Positions 1 through 7,924 of a stretch of DNA of 64,000 nt are shown here, piece after piece (the stretch's first letter is position 1; every line of letters starts with the position of its first letter). Source of the stretch: Corynebacterium glaucum (lineage in GTDB: Bacteria; Actinomycetota; Actinomycetes; Mycobacteriales; Mycobacteriaceae). Made by a program: the position numbers and the translations under genes. The notes beneath the pieces are model-generated. The model had not been told where the DNA came from, searched no databases, and was given only the letters and a program-made list of their open reading frames with translations. The stretch is taken from NCBI RefSeq assembly GCF_002287505.1, contig NZ_CP019688.1, forward strand, positions 124,001 through 188,000, given 5' to 3'.

Positions 1-145
1 CGTATTGGTGCACCACCCGGTAGTTCACCGGTTGCGCGAGGCGCCCGTAGAAGTTGGATGCCGCCTGGAACCGGGTAAATAGGGACAAGCGGCCCTCGCG
101 CAGCAGCGCGGGCGACGGCGCAGGGTAGCCGGGCGCAAAACTCAT
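1..145 (-). CDS. Hypothetical protein, N-terminal fragment (runs off the window)
   Basis: An open frame starts at ATG 145 and continues off the left edge, giving 48 residues beginning MSFAPGYPAPSPALLREGRL. It is proline-rich at the start and then has mixed polar and aromatic residues. No domain is recognisable in what is visible. There is no convincing ribosome binding site in front of the ATG. The terminator at 169-228 separates it from the upstream tRNA-Ser gene, so it would need its own promoter. The start and even the reality of the gene are uncertain. Confidence 0.4.
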   Translation of the reverse strand, partial: MSFAPGYPAPSPALLREGRLSLFTRFQAASNFYGRLAQPVNYRVVHQY

Positions 146-168
146 GCGTGTCAGCGTAGCGGGAAACA

Positions 169-228
169 AAACAGGCCCCGCACCGGGCCGGTCACCAAAA
201 CCGGGGCCCAAGTGTGCGGGGCCTGTTT
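169..228. terminator. Bidirectional hairpin terminator downstream of tRNA-Ser
   Basis: AAACAGGCCCCGCA (169-182) is the exact inverse of TGCGGGGCCTGTTT (215-228), a 14-bp stem flanked by A and T runs. It lies ten bases after the 3' end of the minus-strand tRNA-Ser gene and should end that transcript. Confidence 0.85.
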
Positions 229-237
229 CGAATTTTG

Positions 238-323
238 CGGAGGATGTGGGATTTGAACCCACGAGGGTATTGCTACCCGCACGCGTTCCAGGCGTGTGAC
301 ATAGGCCGCTAGTCGAATCCTCC
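238..323 (-). tRNA. serT: tRNA-Ser (GGA anticodon)
   Basis: On the minus strand the acceptor arm GGAGGAT (from 323) pairs with ATCCTCC, followed by discriminator G, as expected for serine tRNAs. The anticodon stem CACGC/GCGTG encloses the loop CTGGAAC, so the anticodon is GGA and reads UCC/UCU codons. A long variable arm typical of class II tRNAs (GCGGGTAGCAATACCCTC region) is present, and the T arm contains GGTTCAAATCC. CCA is not encoded. Length 86 nt. Confidence 0.95.
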
Positions 324-468
324 AGCTGACACGTGCAGCACCGCTTGAAAAGCAGCGCCGATTGCATCGCTGGCAATACTGTAGTGCATTGCCACCGCGA
401 GCCACAAAACGGCAAGACACGGTGTGCGCCAGCGAGAAGGTACAGCGTGACAGAGGGGGGCGTGGGGC

Positions 469-479
469 CGTCGATAAGC
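469..479 (+). repeat. Dispersed 11-mer CGTCGATAAGC, copy 1
   Basis: It lies in the 212-base gap between tRNA-Ser and the SRP RNA gene and is preceded by GGGGC. The rest of this gap holds no gene that I can support. Confidence 0.9.
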
Positions 480-535
480 ATGCGGCAACTGGCGGCCCCT
501 TTTTGTGCCACCTGGGCGATCCGGCTACAGTGAGG

Positions 536-630
536 GCCAGGATCCCACGCGGTGCTTATCTTGTGAACTCCCCCAGGGCGGGAACGCAGCAAGGGTCAGC
601 GAGCTCTGGCAGGTGCGTGGGGTCCCCTTT
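536..630 (+). ncRNA. ffs: Signal recognition particle RNA, small bacterial type
   Basis: The conserved SRP domain IV core is visible: CCCCCAGGGCGGGAACGCAG (570-589), then CAAGGGTC, which forms the Ffh-binding loop. The outer helix is formed by GGATCCCACGC (540-550) pairing with GCGTGGGGTCC (615-625), giving a hairpin of about 95 nt followed by CCCTTT. The RNA and Ffh form the particle that targets nascent membrane proteins. It lies 25 bases upstream of aspT on the same strand. Ends are approximate. Confidence 0.88.
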
Positions 631-655
631 GTATTCACGGGTACGATTGAGCATC

Positions 656-1948
656 ATGGCTACCCCTTTAAACGAGATGAACCCGCAGGAATGTGAGGCG
701 TTGGCCAAAGACGTCCGCGAACGGTACGCCGAGCTGAAGGCGAAGAACCTGAACTTGGACCTCACCCGCGGCAAGCCGTCGAGCGAGCAGCTGGACTTCT
801 CCCAGGATTTGCTCGCGCTGCCCGGGACGGACAACTACCGCGCGAAAGACGGCGTGGACGTGCGCAACTACGGCGGGGTCGACGGCATCGTGGACATCCG
901 CGAGCTGTGGGCGGAGCTTATCGGCGTCGACGCGGAGAACCTCATCGCCGGCGACGCGTCCTCGCTAAACATCATGTTCGACCTCATCTCCTTCGCGTTC
1001 GCGTTCGGCACGAACGACTCGCCGCAGCCGTGGAGCAAGGAGCCGGGTGCGAAGTGGCTCTGCCCGGTGCCGGGCTACGACCGCCACTTCACCATCACCG
1101 AACAGTTCGGGTTCGAGATGGTCAACGTCCCAATGCTTGCCGACGGCCCGGACATGGACGTCGTCGAAGACCTTGCACGCGACCCGAACGTGAAGGGCAT
1201 GTGGTGCGTGCCGATCTTCTCCAACCCCACCGGCGTGACCTACTCGCGCGAGACGGCTGAGCGCCTCGCGACGATGGAGACCGGCGCGCCGGACTTCCGC
1301 ATCGTGTGGGACAACGCCTACGCGGTGCACGCGTTCACCGACGAACTGCCGGAGAACCCGAACGTCATCGAAATCGCGGCGGAGAAGGGCAACCCGAACC
1401 GTTTCTGGTACATGAGCTCGACGTCCAAGATCACGCACGCGGGCGCGGGTGTGGCGTTTTTCGCGTCGTCGAAGGAGAACCTCGACTGGTACCGCTCGAT
1501 CGCGGGCGTGCGCGGCATCGGACCGAACAAGGAGAACCAGCTTGCGCACGCCGCGCTGTTCGGCGACGCGGAAGGGGCGCGTGCGCTGATGCGCAAGCAC
1601 GCCGGCTCGCTGGCGCCGAAGTTCGAGGCCGTGATCGGCATTCTGGGCGAGCGGCTCGGCGGCTACGGCGTCGCGGAGTGGACCGAGCCGAAGGGCGGCT
1701 ACTTCATCTCCCTCGACGTCGTGCCCGGTACCGCGACCCGCGTGTGGGAGCTGGCGAAGGAAGCCGGCATCAACCTCACCAAGGCCGGCTCCGCGTTCCC
1801 GCACGGCACCGACCCGGACAACCGCAACATCCGCCTCGCCCCGTCGCTGCCGCCGCTGGACGAGGTCACCGATGCGATGGACGGCGTGGCCATCTGCGTG
1901 CTACTCGCGGCCATCGAGCACCGCATTGAACACCGAGGTGCCCAGTGA
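656..1948 (+). CDS. aspT: Aspartate aminotransferase, PLP-dependent
   Basis: This 430-residue fold-type I aminotransferase matches the AspT/AspB type of corynebacteria, which interconverts oxaloacetate plus glutamate with aspartate plus 2-oxoglutarate. The pyridoxal-phosphate lysine is in MSSTSKITHAG (about residue 257). The substrate-binding region includes IFSNPTGVTYS and VWDNAYAVHAF. The frame extends upstream to 362, but that part overlaps the SRP RNA, so ATG 656 (MATPLNEM) is taken as the start. Its stop overlaps the GTG of the next gene (GTGA). It supplies aspartate, the substrate of LysC encoded at 19.8 kb. Confidence 0.93.
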   Translation: MATPLNEMNPQECEALAKDVRERYAELKAKNLNLDLTRGKPSSEQLDFSQDLLALPGTDNYRAKDGVDVRNYGGVDGIVDIRELWAELIGVDAENLIAGDASSLNIMFDLISFAFAFGTNDSPQPWSKEPGAKWLCPVPGYDRHFTITEQFGFEMVNVPMLADGPDMDVVEDLARDPNVKGMWCVPIFSNPTGVTYSRETAERLATMETGAPDFRIVWDNAYAVHAFTDELPENPNVIEIAAEKGNPNRFWYMSSTSKITHAGAGVAFFASSKENLDWYRSIAGVRGIGPNKENQLAHAALFGDAEGARALMRKHAGSLAPKFEAVIGILGERLGGYGVAEWTEPKGGYFISLDVVPGTATRVWELAKEAGINLTKAGSAFPHGTDPDNRNIRLAPSLPPLDEVTDAMDGVAICVLLAAIEHRIEHRGAQ

Positions 1949-2487
1949 CCGGTAACGAGCTCCTTGCATGGATCGACACCATTTTCCCGGGCATCGAGCT
2001 TTCGCTTGTCGACGACTCCGCCGTCGCCACCACCACACACCAAGACCTCCCCGTTGCTGTGACGGTCGGGTTCTCCACGGTTGATACTGGGCTCCGCTTG
2101 GAGGCGGACCCGAGCACGCTCGTGGGGTGTGAATTGGCGGTTAAAGGTGGCGTCGATAAGCAATTGCTCGCACAAACCGCAATTGAAGCGACCCGGATCA
2201 TTAACTCCTTCGGGATTCCCGCGCAGCCTGGGGTGCTTTTGGAGAACCTGTTTTCCAACGTGGAGCTGCCGCAGGGCGCGACCGTGGGGCACGGGTTCTT
2301 GCGCGAGCCGGACCTGTTTTACAAGGGCACGCCGGTGCACCCCGAGGAGGGGAAGCTGACCGTGCTGTTGGAGCTGGTAGCGCTGACGGATGCGGAGTAC
2401 CGGATTGCGTCTGAGCAGGGAGTGGAGATTCTGAAGCAGCAGCTGCGGCGGCGCAGCGTGGACATTACGGATTGGTTCAGGGGCTAA
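1945..2487 (+). CDS. Conserved protein between aspT and dnaX, possible SUFU-like domain
   Basis: A 180-residue soluble protein translationally coupled to aspT by a GTGA overlap, with a GAGGTG ribosome binding site. The second half (VGHGFLREPDLFYKGTP, then LLELVALTDAEYRIASEQG) resembles suppressor-of-fused type domains found in bacterial immunity and housekeeping proteins, but I rate that as a suggestion only. No catalytic motif is evident. The gene ends 3 bases before dnaX. A copy of the CGTCGATAAGC motif is read in frame here as GVDKQ (2149-2163). Confidence 0.75.
   Translation: MTGNELLAWIDTIFPGIELSLVDDSAVATTTHQDLPVAVTVGFSTVDTGLRLEADPSTLVGCELAVKGGVDKQLLAQTAIEATRIINSFGIPAQPGVLLENLFSNVELPQGATVGHGFLREPDLFYKGTPVHPEEGKLTVLLELVALTDAEYRIASEQGVEILKQQLRRRSVDITDWFRG
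2151..2161 (+). repeat. Dispersed 11-mer CGTCGATAAGC, copy 2
   Basis: Sense orientation inside the SUFU-like gene. It is read GTC GAT AAG CAA after GGC (peptide GVDKQ). Confidence 0.9.
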
Positions 2488-2490
2488 TAG

Positions 2491-5169
2491 GTGGCGCTGT
2501 ACAGGAAGTATCGACCGGCGACGTTTGGGGAGCTGGTTGGCCAAGAGCAGGTGACGCGACCGCTGTCGACGGCGCTGGATAACGGGCGGATCGCGCACGC
2601 GTACCTGTTTTCCGGGCCGCGCGGGTGCGGCAAGACGTCGTCGGCGCGCATTTTGGCGCGGTCGCTGAACTGTGTGGAGGGGCCGACGTCGACGCCGTGC
2701 GGGGTGTGCGCGTCGTGCGTGGCGCTGGCGCCTGGCGGGCCGGGCAACCTGGACGTGATGGAGCTGGACGCGGCGTCGCACGGCGGCGTGGACGACATGC
2801 GTGAGCTGCGCGAGCGTGCGATGTTCGCGCCGGCGGATTCGCGCTACCGCGTGTTTATCATCGACGAGGCGCACATGATCTCCGCCGCCGGCAACAACGC
2901 GCTGCTGAAGATCGTGGAGGAGCCGCCGGAGCACCTGATCTTCGTGTTCGCGACGACCGAGCCGGAGAAGATCCTGGGCACGATCCGCTCGCGCACGCAT
3001 AACTACCCGTTCCGCCTGCTGGCGCCGGCCGCGATGCGCGAGCTGCTCGAGCGCGTGGTGGCGGAGGAGGGCGTGTACGTCGACGAGAACGTCTACCCGC
3101 TGGTGATCCGCGCTGGCGGTGGGTCGCCGCGCGACACACTGTCGATCCTGGACCAGCTGCTTTCCGGCGCCGGTCCGGACGGGCTGACCTACGAGCTCGC
3201 GCTGCCGCTGCTGGGCGTGACGGACCTGTCGCTTTTGGACGCGGCGGTGGACGCGATCGCCGACGGCGACGCTTCCGCCACCTTCCACACCATTGACGCC
3301 GTCATGGAGTCCGGCCACGAGCCGCGCCGTTTTGCCACCGACCTGTTGGATCGACTGCGTGACTTGCTGATCATCCGCACCGTGCCAGATGCGTTCGGGC
3401 AAGGCCTTGTCGACGCCCCCGTCGACCGCGCCGAAATCCTGCGCGCTGAAGCCGCGCGTTTTAGCCCCGCTCAGCTCGCAGATCTGGCGACCGAGGTCAA
3501 CGACCGCGTCTCCGATCTACGCGGCGCGACCTCGCCGCGGCTGCTGCTCGAGGTGATGATGGCCCACCTGCTTACGCTCCCCTCGGGCGCCGGCGCCGGC
3601 GCCGACACCAGCGCGACCGGGGCCGCTGTCAGCTCTCCCGCTGTCAGCTCTTCCGCTGGCACCGCCACCCATTCCGGCTCCGCAGTCACTCGCGGCTCAG
3701 GCGGGGCGGCGGCCGCCGCTGCGGCGGCAGCGGCTGCAGCGGCCGCAGGTCGCGGGGTGCGCAGTTCTTCAACACCCGCCGCTCAGGCGCCGCAGCAGAC
3801 CGCACTGCCGCAGCAGACCGCGCCAGCCACATCGACGGCGGCGAAACCCACACCGGAACCGGAACCGGAGCCGCAGCCCGACTTCGAGCCGGGGCAACCT
3901 CCCGCGCCGGAACCGTCCCGTTCTGAGCCCGCGCCCGCCCCGGCGATGACTCCACCGGTCGCGCCTGCCGCACCCGCAGAGCCAGCAACGCACGCCGAGC
4001 TGGCAACGCACGCCGAGCTGGCAACGCACGCCGAGTCGGGAGGGCAAGCCGAGCCCGACGATCGGGCTCAAGCGATCGACGACACCTACAAGGACGCTCC
4101 GACACCGGATCGGGCTGAACCGACACCCGCGCAGTCGCCTGCATCGGCACCCAGCGAGGAGCTCGGAGATGTCGAACACACTCCGCAAACAGCTGACGGC
4201 GCGGCTGCGGCGGAGAACATGGCTCCAGCTGACGAGACCGCGACCACAGGCGAAGCATCCACAGGCGAAGCATCCACTGACGGAGAATCCACCGGCGGAG
4301 AATCCACGGAGGCGCCTTCCGCGACCGAGGCCCCGGCTGCTCAGGATGCGGGTGCAGATGTGGGAGAAGCGACCGGGGATGTCGGCGAGTTCGATGGGGA
4401 TGCGCTGTTCCACCGCATAGAGCGGGATTGGACGACGCTTCGTCAGTCGGTGGGCGCGCGGAACAAGGTCGCCGAGATCATGCTCACCGAGGCACGCCCG
4501 CTCGGCTTTGACGGCGCGACCTTGGTGCTCGGCCACAACACTGGGGCGCTGGCGGGCCGCATCAACGCCGAAAACAACAACGCAGACATCGTCGCGGTGC
4601 TCTCGGAGAAGCTGGGTGCGCAGATTGGGGTGCGGTGTGTGGTCGGCACTGATCCGGCCGCCGCGAACGTCCGCGCGCCCGAGCGCAAGGCAGTGTGGAA
4701 CCCGGGCAAACCCGAAGTCGCCGGGCGCACTGAGAGCGGTGGGCGCACTGCGCGCGGCGGGAATGCTGCGGCCAACTCGGGTGACGCGGAGGGCGCGGAT
4801 CAGCCTGACGACCCTGCGCCGGCACCTGCACCGGCGAAGTCACCCGCGCCCAACGACTGGCGGTCGGCAGCCCAAGCAGCGGCGCAGGCAGCCAGCCAGC
4901 AAGCCGCGGCTAAAGCAAAGCGGGACAGTGAAGAAATCCCGCCCCCACCGGAGCCCATTGACGACGAACCCCCGTACGACCCCTGGAATGGGGATGAAGG
5001 GGGGAGCGGTGGGGCGTCGATAAGCGAAGCAAAGCCCTACTCCCAAGAGGACGAGGAGCGCGACATGGCTGACCAGGCTGAAGCCGAGGAAGGGGAGCGC
5101 GATCGCCGCGACGCGACGCAGGTGGCGATGGAGCTGCTGGCGAGCGAGCTCGGCGCGAAACCGCTGTAG
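2491..5169 (+). CDS. dnaX: DNA polymerase III subunits gamma and tau
   Basis: The clamp-loader ATPase. The N-terminal about 370 residues are the AAA+ module: MALYRKYRPATFGELVGQEQ, Walker A SGPRGCGKTSSARIL, a zinc-binding cluster with CGVCASC, Walker B VFIIDEAHM and sensor 1 FVFATTEPEKI. The rest is a long low-complexity linker (14 consecutive alanines at 3706-3747; three 18-base repeats encoding ATHAEL at 3985-4038; Glu/Ser/Thr repeats near 4250-4310), then a folded tau-like C-terminal part (about residues 630-740) and an acidic tail. At 892 residues it is longer than most homologues because of the linker. GTG start after CAGGGG. The linker also carries an in-frame GASIS copy of the dispersed motif. 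Confidence 0.95.
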   Translation: MALYRKYRPATFGELVGQEQVTRPLSTALDNGRIAHAYLFSGPRGCGKTSSARILARSLNCVEGPTSTPCGVCASCVALAPGGPGNLDVMELDAASHGGVDDMRELRERAMFAPADSRYRVFIIDEAHMISAAGNNALLKIVEEPPEHLIFVFATTEPEKILGTIRSRTHNYPFRLLAPAAMRELLERVVAEEGVYVDENVYPLVIRAGGGSPRDTLSILDQLLSGAGPDGLTYELALPLLGVTDLSLLDAAVDAIADGDASATFHTIDAVMESGHEPRRFATDLLDRLRDLLIIRTVPDAFGQGLVDAPVDRAEILRAEAARFSPAQLADLATEVNDRVSDLRGATSPRLLLEVMMAHLLTLPSGAGAGADTSATGAAVSSPAVSSSAGTATHSGSAVTRGSGGAAAAAAAAAAAAAAGRGVRSSSTPAAQAPQQTALPQQTAPATSTAAKPTPEPEPEPQPDFEPGQPPAPEPSRSEPAPAPAMTPPVAPAAPAEPATHAELATHAELATHAESGGQAEPDDRAQAIDDTYKDAPTPDRAEPTPAQSPASAPSEELGDVEHTPQTADGAAAAENMAPADETATTGEASTGEASTDGESTGGESTEAPSATEAPAAQDAGADVGEATGDVGEFDGDALFHRIERDWTTLRQSVGARNKVAEIMLTEARPLGFDGATLVLGHNTGALAGRINAENNNADIVAVLSEKLGAQIGVRCVVGTDPAAANVRAPERKAVWNPGKPEVAGRTESGGRTARGGNAAANSGDAEGADQPDDPAPAPAPAKSPAPNDWRSAAQAAAQAASQQAAAKAKRDSEEIPPPPEPIDDEPPYDPWNGDEGGSGGASISEAKPYSQEDEERDMADQAEAEEGERDRRDATQVAMELLASELGAKPL
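3985..4038 (+). repeat. Three tandem 18-base repeats in the dnaX linker
   Basis: The unit GCAACGCACGCCGAGCTG occurs at 3985-4002 and 4003-4020, with a near-copy at 4021-4038. In frame they encode ATHAEL/ATHAES and expand the disordered linker without breaking the frame. Confidence 0.9.
5015..5025 (+). repeat. Dispersed 11-mer CGTCGATAAGC, copy 3 (full 15-mer)
   Basis: Preceded by GGGG, giving the 15-mer at 5011-5025. In the dnaX frame it reads GGG GCG TCG ATA AGC (GASIS), using the Ile codon ATA that is rare in this genome, in the disordered tail. Confidence 0.92.
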
Positions 5170-5228
5170 AGCAAGCGGGTACACTGGGCAGAGGTTGTAT
5201 TAGCGATAAAGAAAGGGTGGATCCCACC

Positions 5229-5588
5229 ATGACCCAGCCAAACATGCCGGCAGATATGCAGGAACTGATCCGTCAGGCCGCTGAGGTGCAGGCGGCGCTG
5301 CAGCAGGCGCAGCAAGAGCTGCTGAACACCACCGTGGTTGGTACCGCCGGCGGCGAGCTGGTCTCCGTGACCATGACCGGCGGTGCCGAGATCACCGAGC
5401 TGAAGATCAAACCGGAGGCTGTCGACCCGGAGGATGTTGAGACACTGCAGGACCTGATCCTGGCTGCGTACCGCGACGCGCACACCAAGGCTGGCCAGCT
5501 CGCGCAGGAGAAGATCGGCCCGCTGACCGGCGCTGCCGGTGGCCCGCAGGCTGGCCCGGGCGAGGTGCCGTTCGGCGGCATCATCTAG
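5229..5588 (+). CDS. ebfC: YbaB/EbfC family nucleoid-associated protein
   Basis: A 119-residue protein of the YbaB/EbfC family, small dimeric DNA-binding proteins encoded between dnaX and recR in most bacteria. Visible family features are the N-terminal helix MQELIRQAAEVQAALQQAQQ, the strand region GGELVSVTMTGGAEITELKI and the helix beginning DPEDVETLQDLILAAYRDAH. ATG 5229 is preferred over GTG 5217 because GAAAGGG (5211-5217) sits 11 bases in front of it. It probably coats DNA and supports the RecR repair role of its neighbour. Confidence 0.92.
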   Translation: MTQPNMPADMQELIRQAAEVQAALQQAQQELLNTTVVGTAGGELVSVTMTGGAEITELKIKPEAVDPEDVETLQDLILAAYRDAHTKAGQLAQEKIGPLTGAAGGPQAGPGEVPFGGII

Positions 5589-5613
5589 GCGCTGCCCCGA
5601 ACTTCACTGCCTC

Positions 5614-5647
5614 AACGCGCCTGGCCACGCGCCGGGCGTTTTCTTTA
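5614..5647 (+). terminator. Probable terminator after ebfC
   Basis: AACGCGCCTGG (5614-5624) pairs imperfectly with CCGGGCGTT (5632-5640) and is followed by TTCTTT. It lies in the 105-base gap before recR. Confidence 0.6.
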
Positions 5648-5693
5648 TGCACCAGTAACCCTGGGCACCCTGCACACCCCTCAAAGGAGCGCG

Positions 5694-6320
5694 ATGTTTG
5701 AAGGCCCGCTGCAAGACCTCATCGATGAGTTCTCGCGTCTGCCCGGTGTCGGCCCGAAGTCGGCGCAGCGCATCGCGTTCCACCTGCTGCAGACCGAGCC
5801 GGACGACATCGACCGGTTGCGCGCGGCGCTTGAAGCGGTGCGTGACGGTGTGACGTTCTGCCGCATCTGCAACAACGTCTCGCGCGAAGAGGTGTGCCGC
5901 ATCTGCGCGGATTCCGGGCGCGACAAGTCGCTAGTGTGCGTGGTGGAGGATGCGAAGGACATCCAGGTCATTGAACGCACCGGCGAGTTCAGCGGCCGCT
6001 ACCACGTGCTCGGCGGTGCGTTGGACCCGCTGGCGAACATCGGGCCGAAGGACCTGGCGATTGCGTCGCTGCTGCAGCGCATCGGCGGGGTGCAACCGGA
6101 CCTCGCGGACGGGGAAATCCCGGAGATCGCGGAGGTCATCCTCGCCACTGACCCGGACACCGAAGGCGAGGCGACCGCGTCCTACATCGCCCGGCTGCTC
6201 AAGGACTTCCCGGATCTCACCGTTTCGCGCCTCGCATCCGGCATGCCGCTGGGCGGGGACTTGGAGTTTGTCGACGAACTCACGCTCTCCCGCGCCCTCA
6301 GCGGCCGGTTGAAGCTCTAG
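5694..6320 (+). CDS. recR: Recombination mediator RecR
   Basis: This 208-residue protein matches the full family length. RecR helps RecFO load RecA at single-strand gaps. Visible are the N-terminal helix-hairpin-helix ([20 protein letters not shown]), a four-cysteine zinc finger ([18 protein letters not shown], residues about 56-73) and the Toprim domain starting at [19 protein letters not shown] with the acidic pair in [11 protein letters not shown]. The ATG follows an AAAGGAG ribosome binding site. Its stop codon overlaps that of the convergent cyclase gene in a shared CTAG. Confidence 0.97.
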   Translation: MFEGPLQDLIDEFSRLPGVGPKSAQRIAFHLLQTEPDDIDRLRAALEAVRDGVTFCRICNNVSREEVCRICADSGRDKSLVCVVEDAKDIQVIERTGEFSGRYHVLGGALDPLANIGPKDLAIASLLQRIGGVQPDLADGEIPEIAEVILATDPDTEGEATASYIARLLKDFPDLTVSRLASGMPLGGDLEFVDELTLSRALSGRLKL

Positions 6321-7048
6321 AACCCGCCCTCAGTCGCTTCGTCCACGGCGTCCTCGATCAGAAAGTCCATGTCGTTGAGGAACGCCGTCACGCTGACCTG
6401 CGACGAATCCACGCCCGCCACCCGCAGCGGACCAAGCGTGACAAAGTCGATCCACTTGTCGCCGACCGGCGCCAGCGACAGGTCCTCGATCGCGGTGATG
6501 AAGTTGTCGCGGTACGCGCCCAGCAGCTGGCGGTGCGCTTCGGTGCCCAGGTCGTTCCACGGCGCGCCGACTGAAATCCAATCCAGCCCGATGCATTGCA
6601 CGTGCGTTTCCGTCGCCAGCCATTTGCACAGCTCCGGGTCGAGGCACGGCCCTTCCTCCTGGTAGACCTGCGGGTTCTCGCTGCGGTAGCGCTCGAAGCC
6701 GGTCCGGATCAGCAGCAGCCGAATGCCGTCAAACTCGCTTGCGTAGGGTTCGATGTCCTCAACGGTCAGGATCGATTTGGGCTTGCTTTTCGACGGCACG
6801 TCCACCAGCAGCACCTCATCCCCGTCAAAGTTGAACCGTTCAGGGCCAAGTTCTGCGATGGTCACGCCGTCGGGAACAAAGTGGCGCGGCGCGTCCATGT
6901 GCGTGCCGAAGTGATTTGGCAGGGTGCTGAGAAAGCTGTTCGCATCGCCGTCTTCACCGATCACCGTGCGTTGGGTGGTCTCGAGTTTCGGGGTGCCGGG
7001 GTAGGCGGGGCCGTTGGGTTCAAGGATGTGGCTCAAGTGCACGTACAT
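6317..7048 (-). CDS. Cyclase / kynurenine-formamidase-like metal hydrolase
   Basis: A 243-residue member of the cyclase superfamily. The signature H-x-G-T-H-x-D-x-x-x-H is present as [12 protein letters not shown] (near residue 50), which supplies metal ligands and catalytic residues. [14 protein letters not shown] and [19 protein letters not shown] are typical of the fold. Members hydrolyse formamide or lactam bonds, e.g. formylkynurenine, but no tryptophan-catabolism gene is nearby, so the substrate is unknown. ATG 7048 ([11 protein letters not shown]) is preferred over the longer start at 7078 because the fold begins there. It overlaps the recR stop by 4 bases, convergently. Confidence 0.82.
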   Translation of the reverse strand: MYVHLSHILEPNGPAYPGTPKLETTQRTVIGEDGDANSFLSTLPNHFGTHMDAPRHFVPDGVTIAELGPERFNFDGDEVLLVDVPSKSKPKSILTVEDIEPYASEFDGIRLLLIRTGFERYRSENPQVYQEEGPCLDPELCKWLATETHVQCIGLDWISVGAPWNDLGTEAHRQLLGAYRDNFITAIEDLSLAPVGDKWIDFVTLGPLRVAGVDSSQVSVTAFLNDMDFLIEDAVDEATEGGF

Positions 7049-7117
7049 GCTTCTGCATGCTAGCGCTGTTGACGCCACCGGCGCTGCCTTCGCTGCGCAC
7101 CGCCACCGCCCGCGCCG

Positions 7118-7924
7118 CTAGTTCAGGCGTTCCATGCGCAACCGGTCGATGGTCGGCAGCTCGAGCGGCTCGAGATCTTCGATGGTGCAGCCCATTGCCT
7201 TGGCGAGCAGCAGGTCCGCGAGCTGCGGGTTGCGGGCCAACGCCGGGCCGTGCATGTAGGTGGCAATGACGCTGCCTTGCACGACGCCCTCGATCCGGGT
7301 GCCACTGGTGGCGCTATTGGTTGCGCCCTCTGCGCCCCTTTCGCCCCCTTCGCTTGCGCCGTTGTTACGGACGGCAGCGCTCGCGCCATTGCCGGTGCCG
7401 CGGGTGACCGTCGCCAGCGGCTGCGCGTCGGGGCCCAGGGTGGTGGCGCCCATATGGTTCTCGAAACCGGTGAGCGGCTCCGTAAGCTCCGCGGTGATGC
7501 CCACGCGGGAGGGTTTGGACGCGATTTCCCCGATGGCGCGTTTGGAAAGGGGCTGCGTGGTGGCGTCGATAAGCGAAATGCCCTGTGCCTCCGTGCCGTG
7601 CGCGAAGAAGCTGTGGCCGAGGATCTGCATGCCGGCGCAGACGGCAAAGATGGGGGTGCCGTCGGCGGCCGCGGCCTGCAGGCCTGGGGAAGCGGCGAGG
7701 CGCGCGGCTGCGATGACCTGGGCGGAGTCCTCGCCGCCGCCGAGGGTGTAGATGTCGCAATCCGCGGGGATTTCGTCGGTGAGCGTCACTTTGCGGACTT
7801 CGGCGCGGATGCCGCGCATGCGGGCACGCTGGCGCAGGACGAGCGCGTTGCCGTCGTCGCCGTAGGTGCCCAGGATGTCCGGCAGGATCAGGCCAATGGT
7901 GAGCGTGCGGGTCGGCTTAGCCAC
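7118..7924 (-). CDS. gatD: Lipid II isoglutaminyl synthase, glutaminase subunit GatD
   Basis: A 268-residue class I glutamine amidotransferase that releases ammonia from glutamine for MurT, which amidates the D-glutamate of lipid II. The nucleophile is the cysteine in FAVCAGMQILG (about residue 94) and a catalytic histidine lies in TYMHGPALARN near the C-terminus. A non-conserved Ala/Ser/Gly-rich insert (about residues 180-210) precedes the last strand. The GTG start at 7924 lies inside the end of murT (8-base overlap), so the two are translationally coupled. Confidence 0.92.
   Translation of the reverse strand: MAKPTRTLTIGLILPDILGTYGDDGNALVLRQRARMRGIRAEVRKVTLTDEIPADCDIYTLGGGEDSAQVIAAARLAASPGLQAAAADGTPIFAVCAGMQILGHSFFAHGTEAQGISLIDATTQPLSKRAIGEIASKPSRVGITAELTEPLTGFENHMGATTLGPDAQPLATVTRGTGNGASAAVRNNGASEGGERGAEGATNSATSGTRIEGVVQGSVIATYMHGPALARNPQLADLLLAKAMGCTIEDLEPLELPTIDRLRMERLN
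7564..7574 (+). repeat. Dispersed 11-mer CGTCGATAAGC, copy 4
   Basis: Antisense to gatD, which reads CTT ATC GAC GCC (LIDA). Preceded by GGTGG on the plus strand. Confidence 0.9.

Noticed and set aside
362..655. 98-residue N-terminal extension of AspT
   Set aside because: The extension lies over the SRP RNA gene and does not match the aminotransferase family, which begins at ATG 656.
1699..3402. Minus-strand open frame of 567 residues opposite aspT and dnaX
   Set aside because: Arg/His/Val-rich composition without domain features. It crosses three well-supported plus-strand genes.
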